Assembly: GCA_023268805.1 (NCBI GenBank)
Contig: JALRKT010000002.1
Span: forward strand, 27,553-68,961
Length of the DNA stretch: 41,409 bases
Direction of reading: 5' to 3'
DNA from: Bacilli bacterium
GTDB lineage: Bacteria > Bacillota_I > Bacilli_A > RFN20 > CAG-826
Shown here piece by piece: positions 35,869-41,409 of this stretch. The notes beneath the pieces are model-generated. The model saw nothing but the letters and a program-made list of their open reading frames with translations, made no database searches and was not told the origin of the DNA. Each line of letters opens with the position of its first letter. Within the stretch, counting starts at the first letter, position 1. Made by a program: the position numbers and the translations under genes.

Positions 35869-36085
35869 TGTGGCATCCCAACTTGGCAAACGGATTGCCT
35901 ATTTACGGTTAAAAAAAGGGTGGTCGCAACTTACCTTAGCGATTGAAGCGCAAATCAATAAAAATTATTTGAGTGATTTAGAACGGGGACGACGGAATCC
36001 GAGTCTTGTTATTTTATCGCGTCTTGCGGCCGTTTTTGAGATGGATTTAGCGGAACTTCTAAAAGGGATTACGGTCTATGAATAA
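35861..36085 (+). CDS. Small XRE-family helix-turn-helix regulator
   Basis: 74 residues from TTG 35861, which overlaps the whiA stop and lies seven bases after GAGGG; an upstream TTG (35834) and a GTG (35870) are alternatives. Residues about 8-62 form a complete HTH_3 domain (LGKRIAYLRLKKGWSQLTLAIEAQ, YLSDLERGRRNPSLVILSRLA). No other domain, so it is a bare DNA-binding module that may regulate the neighbouring genes. Target unknown. Confidence 0.75.
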   Translation: MLSVASQLGKRIAYLRLKKGWSQLTLAIEAQINKNYLSDLERGRRNPSLVILSRLAAVFEMDLAELLKGITVYE

Positions 36086-36100
36086 TTCCGCGTCAAAATG

Positions 36101-36129
36101 TTTATTCTTGTCCACGTTTCTTATATAAT
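36101..36129 (+). promoter_or_regulatory. gap promoter
   Basis: TTTATT (36101-36106, weak -35), 17-base spacer, TATAAT (36124-36129). The leader is about 24 nt and contains AGGAGGAAA. Confidence 0.55.
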
Positions 36130-36159
36130 GGTTGAGGTAAATTACCAGGAGGAAACATT

Positions 36160-37200
36160 ATGGCGATTAAAGTAGCAATTAATGGTTTCGGTCGTATCGG
36201 ACGATTATCGTTCCGTCGTATGGTCGAAGTTGGAGGATTTGAAATCGTTGCCATCAACGATTTGACCGATGCAAAAACCCTCACCTATTTATTAAAGTAT
36301 GACACGACCCATGGTCGTTTCAAAGGGGGCGAACTAACGACCTCTGAAGACGGCAAAGCGATTGTCTTCAATGGCAAAGCGATTCCTGTCTTAGGTCAGC
36401 CCGATCCCACCTTATTAAATTGGAAGGATTTCGGAGTCGATATCGTTTTAGAATGTACCGGTCGTTTAAAAGGGAAAGATGATGCGATTGTCCACGTCGA
36501 AAAAGGTGGTGCAAAAGGTGTTATGATCTCCGCCCCATCCGATGCGGTGACCCCTACGTTTGTCTTTGGTGTCAATGATGCCAAGTTAACGAAAGAAATG
36601 ACCGTCATTTCCGGTGCAAGCTGCACTACGAACTGCTTAGCCCCTGTCGTCAAAGTCTTAGAAGACAACTACGGCATTGAAACGGGTTTAATGACCACGG
36701 TTCACGCCTACACCAACGATCAAACGACCCTAGACTTAGTGAAGAAAGGTGATAACCGTCGTGGCCGTGCGGCTGCTGCGAACATCGTTCCTTCCTCTAC
36801 GGGTGCCGCCAAAGCGTTGCACTTAGTCATCCCAGAAATCAAAGGGAAACTCAATGGTGCCGCCTTACGCGTTCCGGTTATCGATGGTAGTTTAGTGGAC
36901 TTAACCGTCACCTTAAAGAAACCTGTGAAAGATGAAGCGGAAGTCAATGGTTTAATGAAAGCCGCCGCTAACGGTGCGCTTAAAGACGTCCTTGGTTATA
37001 CCGAAGATGAAATCGTTAGCTCCGATATTATCGGTGAAACGCATGGTTCCCTCTACGATGCAACCCAAGTCAAATTACTCGTCAATGCCGAAGGCAAACA
37101 ACTCCTTAAAGTGGTTTCCTGGTATGACAACGAATACTCCTTCACCTCGCAATACATTCGCTTAGCGAAAAAGTATGCCGCTGTGCTCGGAGTGAAATAA
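36160..37200 (+). CDS. gap: Glyceraldehyde-3-phosphate dehydrogenase
   Basis: 346 residues. Rossmann motif NGFGRIGR (8-15), NAD-type Asp in INDLTD (about 32-37), catalytic Cys in GASCTTN (about 152-158) with the partner His in TVHAYTNDQ (about 181-189), and WYDNEYS near the end. It converts glyceraldehyde-3-phosphate to 1,3-bisphosphoglycerate with NAD+ in glycolysis. ATG 36160 follows AGGAGG. Followed by a terminator and then pgk and tpiA, so the three enzymes lie in pathway-related order. Confidence 0.97.
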   Translation: MAIKVAINGFGRIGRLSFRRMVEVGGFEIVAINDLTDAKTLTYLLKYDTTHGRFKGGELTTSEDGKAIVFNGKAIPVLGQPDPTLLNWKDFGVDIVLECTGRLKGKDDAIVHVEKGGAKGVMISAPSDAVTPTFVFGVNDAKLTKEMTVISGASCTTNCLAPVVKVLEDNYGIETGLMTTVHAYTNDQTTLDLVKKGDNRRGRAAAANIVPSSTGAAKALHLVIPEIKGKLNGAALRVPVIDGSLVDLTVTLKKPVKDEAEVNGLMKAAANGALKDVLGYTEDEIVSSDIIGETHGSLYDATQVKLLVNAEGKQLLKVVSWYDNEYSFTSQYIRLAKKYAAVLGVK

Positions 37201-37215
37201 AACAAAACTGAAATC

Positions 37216-37247
37216 AAACACTCACGGGCTCCGTGAGTGTTTTTCTT
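37216..37247 (+). terminator. Terminator/attenuator between gap and pgk
   Basis: AAACACTCACGG (37216-37227), GCT loop, CCGTGAGTGTTT (37231-37242), then TT and CTTT. The pgk AAGGAG site begins at 37250, so there is no space for a separate promoter after the hairpin. It probably passes only part of the transcripts from gap to pgk-tpiA. Confidence 0.85.
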
Positions 37248-37261
37248 TCAAGGAGAAACAC

Positions 37262-38476
37262 ATGAAAACCTTAGCCACCTTGCCATCATTGACAAATAAA
37301 ACCGTTTTTGTCCGCGTTGATTTCAATGTTCCGTTGAAAGATGGAACCATTCGTGATGACAACCGCATTGTTGCCGCTTTACCAACATTAAAAGCCTTAT
37401 TAGCCAAAGGGGCTAAACTCGTTTTATTATCCCATTTGGGAAAAATTCGTCATAAAGACCCCACTAAGCTCGAAGGCGATATTAAAAAAAATAATTTAAC
37501 GATTGTCGCCCCCCATTTAGCTTCATTACTTGGCGTAAAGGTCGATTTTTCCGAAGCGACGCGTGGGGATGTCTTAAACCAAAAGGTTAAAGCACTTCAA
37601 GCCGGGACCATCCTACTTGTCCAAAACACCCGTTATGAAGTCGGTGAAGAAAAAAATGATCTTGGCTTAGCGCAAGCGTGGGCTGATTTAGCCGATGCCT
37701 TTGTCATGGATGCCTTTGGAAGTGCACACCGGGCTCATGCATCCACCGCAGGTTTACCAACCTTACTTAAACAAAAAGGCAAACCGGTCGCCGTCGGTTA
37801 TCTGGTTGAAAAAGAACTGTTGGCCTTAGCAAAAGTGGTGAAAGTTGAACCTTCTGCCCGTCCGTATGTTGCCATTATGGGTGGATTAAAAGTTTCTGAT
37901 AAAATCAAAGTGCTCGAAGAGCTTATTGATAAGTGCGACAAAATCTTAATTGGTGGGGCCATGACCTACACCTTTTTAAAAGCCCAAGGTAAACATGTGG
38001 GGAATTCACCCTTTGAAGGCGATCAACTGGACTTTGCCCGTCACCTGATGGAAAAGGCAGACTCCAAACTTGTTTTAGCGTCGGATTTTGTTTCCACAAA
38101 TTCCTTTGATAACCCGACGGTGTTTGAAACCTATGAAGGGGAAATTCAAGGTGAGATGATGGGGATGGACATTGGTCCAAAAACCATCGCCCGTTTCCAA
38201 GCGGAAATCGCGAAAGCAAAAACGTTATTTTGGAATGGTCCGATGGGTGTGTTTGAAAAACCCCAATTTACTCAAGGAACCTTGGCGATTTGTGAAGCGG
38301 TACGTCAACTAGGAAAATCAGCCTTTACCGTCTGTGGCGGTGGCGATTCTGCGGCGGCTGTCGCTCAATTTGGCTTTATGGATGACTTCTCCCATGTGTC
38401 AACAGGGGGCGGAGCGTCGTTAGAAATGATTGAAAACGCCGGTCACCTTCCGGGGATCGACGTCATTGAGGATTAA
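37262..38476 (+). CDS. pgk: Phosphoglycerate kinase
   Basis: 404 residues. Substrate-binding RVDFNVPLKDG (18-28), LLSHLGK, nucleotide-site MGGLKVSDKI (about 202-211; the usual GGAK has Leu in place of Ala), DIGPKT and GGGDSAAAV. Makes ATP from 1,3-bisphosphoglycerate. ATG 37262 follows AAGGAG, itself within 3 bases of the preceding terminator's T tract. tpiA follows after 3 bases. Confidence 0.96.
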   Translation: MKTLATLPSLTNKTVFVRVDFNVPLKDGTIRDDNRIVAALPTLKALLAKGAKLVLLSHLGKIRHKDPTKLEGDIKKNNLTIVAPHLASLLGVKVDFSEATRGDVLNQKVKALQAGTILLVQNTRYEVGEEKNDLGLAQAWADLADAFVMDAFGSAHRAHASTAGLPTLLKQKGKPVAVGYLVEKELLALAKVVKVEPSARPYVAIMGGLKVSDKIKVLEELIDKCDKILIGGAMTYTFLKAQGKHVGNSPFEGDQLDFARHLMEKADSKLVLASDFVSTNSFDNPTVFETYEGEIQGEMMGMDIGPKTIARFQAEIAKAKTLFWNGPMGVFEKPQFTQGTLAICEAVRQLGKSAFTVCGGGDSAAAVAQFGFMDDFSHVSTGGGASLEMIENAGHLPGIDVIED

Positions 38477-38479
38477 ATC

Positions 38480-39235
38480 ATGCGAAAAAAATTATTACTC
38501 GGCAACTGGAAAATGAATTTACTACAAGCGGAGGCAAAAGTCTTTGCGGAAGCGAGTCGAGCCTTAACCCAAAAAGCGAAAGCGATGAATGTCATGCTCG
38601 GTGTGGCTCCCACCTACTTAAGTCTGCAAACGGTGAAAAACGCAAACCCTGAACTCATCGTCTCATCGCAAGATATGCACTTTGAAGCCAAAGGGGCGTT
38701 TACTGGAGAAATTTCTGCGGAAATGCTCGCCGATATTGGCATTTCCTGGACCTTGATTGGTCACTCCGAACGTCGCTCGTACTTTGGTGAAACGAATTTA
38801 TCGTGCAACAAGAAAATTAAAAAAGCGTTATCGCTTGGCTTTACCGTGGTCTACTGTGTGGGTGAAACGGCGAAAGAATACGAAGAAAATCAAACCAAAC
38901 AAGTCATTCTTGATCAACTCACGGTTGGTTTACAAGGTGTGACGGAAGAAGAATTCCAACGGATCATTATTGCCTATGAACCCGTTTGGTCGATTGGTAC
39001 CGGATTGAATGCAAGTCCGGAACACGCCCAAGACATTTGTTCCTTTATTCGAAAAACACTTGCAACACTTAGTAGTAAGTCCCGTGCGGAAGCGGTCCAA
39101 ATTCTTTACGGAGGCTCGGTCAAACCGGCCAACGTCAAAGCGTATCTCCTGCAAAGTGATGTGGATGGGGCGCTTGTCGGTGGTGCTTCCTTAACCGTGG
39201 AATCCTTTGAAGCATTGCTGACACAAATGGCCTAA
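38480..39235 (+). CDS. tpiA: Triosephosphate isomerase
   Basis: 251 residues. Catalytic Lys in GNWKMN (8-13), His in GHSERR (about 94-99), Glu in AYEPVWSIGTG (about 166-176), and phosphate loop YGGSVK near 212-217. Interconverts the two triose phosphates. It begins three bases after pgk; GAGG at the end of pgk serves as ribosome binding site. No terminator was found between it and the next gene, which has its own -10 box. Confidence 0.96.
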   Translation: MRKKLLLGNWKMNLLQAEAKVFAEASRALTQKAKAMNVMLGVAPTYLSLQTVKNANPELIVSSQDMHFEAKGAFTGEISAEMLADIGISWTLIGHSERRSYFGETNLSCNKKIKKALSLGFTVVYCVGETAKEYEENQTKQVILDQLTVGLQGVTEEEFQRIIIAYEPVWSIGTGLNASPEHAQDICSFIRKTLATLSSKSRAEAVQILYGGSVKPANVKAYLLQSDVDGALVGGASLTVESFEALLTQMA

Positions 39236-39248
39236 AGTTTTTTATAAT
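39219..39248 (+). promoter_or_regulatory. Promoter of the BI-1-family gene
   Basis: TGACAC (39219-39224, inside the end of tpiA), 18-base spacer, TATAAT (39243-39248), followed by an AGGAGGA site. Confidence 0.5.
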
Positions 39249-39273
39249 ACGTTTAGGAGGATTAATAGTAATT

Positions 39274-39963
39274 ATGAATGAAGAATTTCGTTATCAATCG
39301 TATGCGGGAAGTCAAACGTCGCCGCTTGTAAAAGTCTTTGCCTGGATGGCGGTTGCCTTAGGCATTACCGCGTTGACATCTTTCGGCACTTTTTTTGCCC
39401 TCATCGGGGGACTACTTCCCGTGGAATCCTATTTTACCGTCGTCATTGCCTCCAGTGTGGTCTTGTTTGTGACCTATTTATGGATTTTATTTTCTGGAAT
39501 GTTGCGTGGACGTGGTAATCCCCTTATTCCTTTTGTTCTCTATGCCGGCTCGATGGGCGTTGTTTTATCTTCCCTTGGCTTTGTGTACGAAGCCGAACTG
39601 ATTGGAACATCCTTCCTCGTCTCTGCGCTTGTCTTTGGGGTGTTTGCCGCGTATGGGGCGTTCACCAAATCCAATTTAACGAGTTTAGGACAATTCATTA
39701 CCGTGGCTTTCTTTGGTGCGATTATTTTAATGATCATTAACTTGTTTGTCGGAAGTGCCCAAATGGATTGGATTTTATCCTTTACCGTCTTTGGCATTGT
39801 CTTACTCATGGTGGCCTATCAAGTCTGGTGGGTTAAACAAATTGCCATGGGCGGCGAACTCGATCGTAATCAAGCGATTGTTGCAGCCTTAACCCTTTAT
39901 ATTTCCTTTATTAATATCTTCCTACGCGTCCTACGTTACTTGGCGATGACACGTCGTCGTTAA
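39274..39963 (+). CDS. Bax inhibitor-1/YccA-family membrane protein
   Basis: 229 residues with seven predicted transmembrane helices (first at about 18-45). The C-terminal LTLYISFINIFLRVLRYL (about 208-225) is the family's characteristic end. Bacterial BI-1 homologues act as pH-sensitive calcium leak channels in some cases (BsYetJ); the role here is unknown. ATG 39274 follows AGGAGGA after a 12-base gap. Ends at a strong terminator. Confidence 0.85.
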   Translation: MNEEFRYQSYAGSQTSPLVKVFAWMAVALGITALTSFGTFFALIGGLLPVESYFTVVIASSVVLFVTYLWILFSGMLRGRGNPLIPFVLYAGSMGVVLSSLGFVYEAELIGTSFLVSALVFGVFAAYGAFTKSNLTSLGQFITVAFFGAIILMIINLFVGSAQMDWILSFTVFGIVLLMVAYQVWWVKQIAMGGELDRNQAIVAALTLYISFINIFLRVLRYLAMTRRR

Positions 39964-39986
39964 AAGTCCACGCTTTCATCACGTTA

Positions 39987-40013
39987 AAAACCCATCTCTG
40001 GATGGGTTTTTTT
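39987..40013 (+). terminator. Terminator after the BI-1-family gene
   Basis: AAAACCCATC (39987-39996), TCTG loop, GATGGGTTTT (40001-40010), then T run. Confidence 0.93.
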
Positions 40014-40065
40014 ATTGCATTTATCGCGTGAAACAGAAAAAGTGAAGGAATGTAAGTGTTCTCTC

Positions 40066-40094
40066 TTGCAATGGACAGGCGAATATGGTTTAAT
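40066..40094 (+). promoter_or_regulatory. rRNA operon promoter P1
   Basis: TTGCAA (40066-40071), 17-base spacer, TTTAAT (40089-40094). Confidence 0.65.
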
Positions 40095-40187
40095 TCTACT
40101 TGCGCCTGCCTCGGCAGATGCGAATTCAAGGCGTTTCTTCGCGGTTGAACGCGAGGAAAAAAAAGTCAAAATAATCGCAATTATTTC

Positions 40188-40216
40188 TTGACTTACCGAC
40201 TGGTCCTTGCTATTCT
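40188..40216 (+). promoter_or_regulatory. rRNA operon promoter P2
   Basis: TTGACT (40188-40193), 17-base spacer, TATTCT (40211-40216), preceded by an A/T-rich stretch that may act as an UP element. Transcription should start near 40223. Confidence 0.8.
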
Positions 40217-40222
40217 TATACA

Positions 40223-40382
40223 GCACACGTTTAAGGAGCAATCCTTTTTTTACGAGAGTAAAACGTGTCGCACTGATCTTTGAAAACTAAGCAAAACAAG
40301 ACAAACAAATAACGTCAATTTTTTCTTTTTAAGAAATTTAGAACAAACCAGATAATTTAACAATGAACTAGAATCAATACTT
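40223..40382 (+). ncRNA. rRNA 5' leader with three-way junction and boxA-like site
   Basis: The rest of the 419-base gene-free stretch 39964-40382. ACACG(TTT) at 40225-40232 pairs with (AAA)CGTGT at 40261-40268. Inside are two hairpins with GNRA loops: AAGGA-GCAA-TCCTT (40233-40246) and TTTTAC-GAGA-GTAAAA (40248-40263, sharing three A with the outer stem). TGATCTTTGAAAACT follows at about 40273-40287 and resembles the boxA/antitermination region of Firmicutes rRNA leaders. Between P1 and P2 (40095-40187) I see only small stems. Confidence 0.55.

Positions 40383-41409
<1,027 letters not shown>

Noticed and set aside
36724-36947. Minus-strand frame inside gap
   Set aside because: Shadow of the strongly biased codons of gap; no start signals.
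40095-40187. Hairpins between the two rRNA promoters as a terminator
   Set aside because: The CTTCGCG/CGCGAGG stem is followed by A, not T, on the transcribed strand, so it is not an intrinsic terminator.

Overview
The window looks like the chromosome of a deep-branching, wall-less, Mollicutes-type bacterium (Acholeplasma/Izemoplasma-like) that uses the standard genetic code. The supports are a 16S rRNA 5' part with Firmicutes/Mollicutes-like signatures, Firmicutes-style gene neighbourhoods, a shortened L11 N-terminal loop, an Asn at the rifampicin-site position equivalent to E. coli RpoB 526, and several lipoproteins together with lgt. Every Trp codon in the called genes is TGG. TGA is seen as a stop only once. 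The placement is inference; the window ends inside 16S and I could not run a tree.

Layout. 1-1422 (minus): ktrA (start only) and ktrB, potassium uptake. 1507-12171: rplK-rplA-rplJ-rplL-rsmC-like-rpoB-rpoC, with two L1-binding mimics, an L10 leader and a terminator. 12184-13692: a secreted M6-like metalloprotease inserted between rpoC and the str operon. 13699-18158: rpsL-rpsG-fusA, then tuf with its own promoter. 18160-19127: an RDD membrane protein. 19167-26520: a CUT1-type ABC importer (ATPase, two permeases, binding lipoprotein) followed by a surface thermonuclease lipoprotein and a second OB-like lipoprotein, suggesting nucleic-acid scavenging. 26528-27224: tRNA-Lys(CTT), a small unknown gene, and tRNA-Pro(GGG) on the opposite strand. 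27203-29201: an ECF sigma factor overlapping a membrane-anchored serpin. 29234-32094: uvrA. 32137-36085: lgt, a HAD phosphatase, rapZ, whiA and a small HTH gene. 36101-39235: gap-pgk-tpiA of lower glycolysis, with a terminator inside the operon. 39219-40013: a BI-1-family membrane protein. 40066-41409: two tandem rRNA promoters, a folded leader with boxA, and 16S rRNA (5' part).

How the parts fit: most of the window is expression machinery and glycolysis. The accessory content is extracytoplasmic: a secreted protease, a surface nuclease with an importer, Lgt to lipidate the lipoproteins, and a sigma factor tied to a membrane serpin. The sigma-serpin pair is the best candidate for an undescribed system: a serpin would be the outside sensor in the position normally held by an anti-sigma factor. 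A second theme is promoter layout. Several single genes have the -10 box only 6-8 bases before the ATG and no Shine-Dalgarno, which predicts leaderless mRNAs, while operon-internal genes have strong AGGAGG sites.
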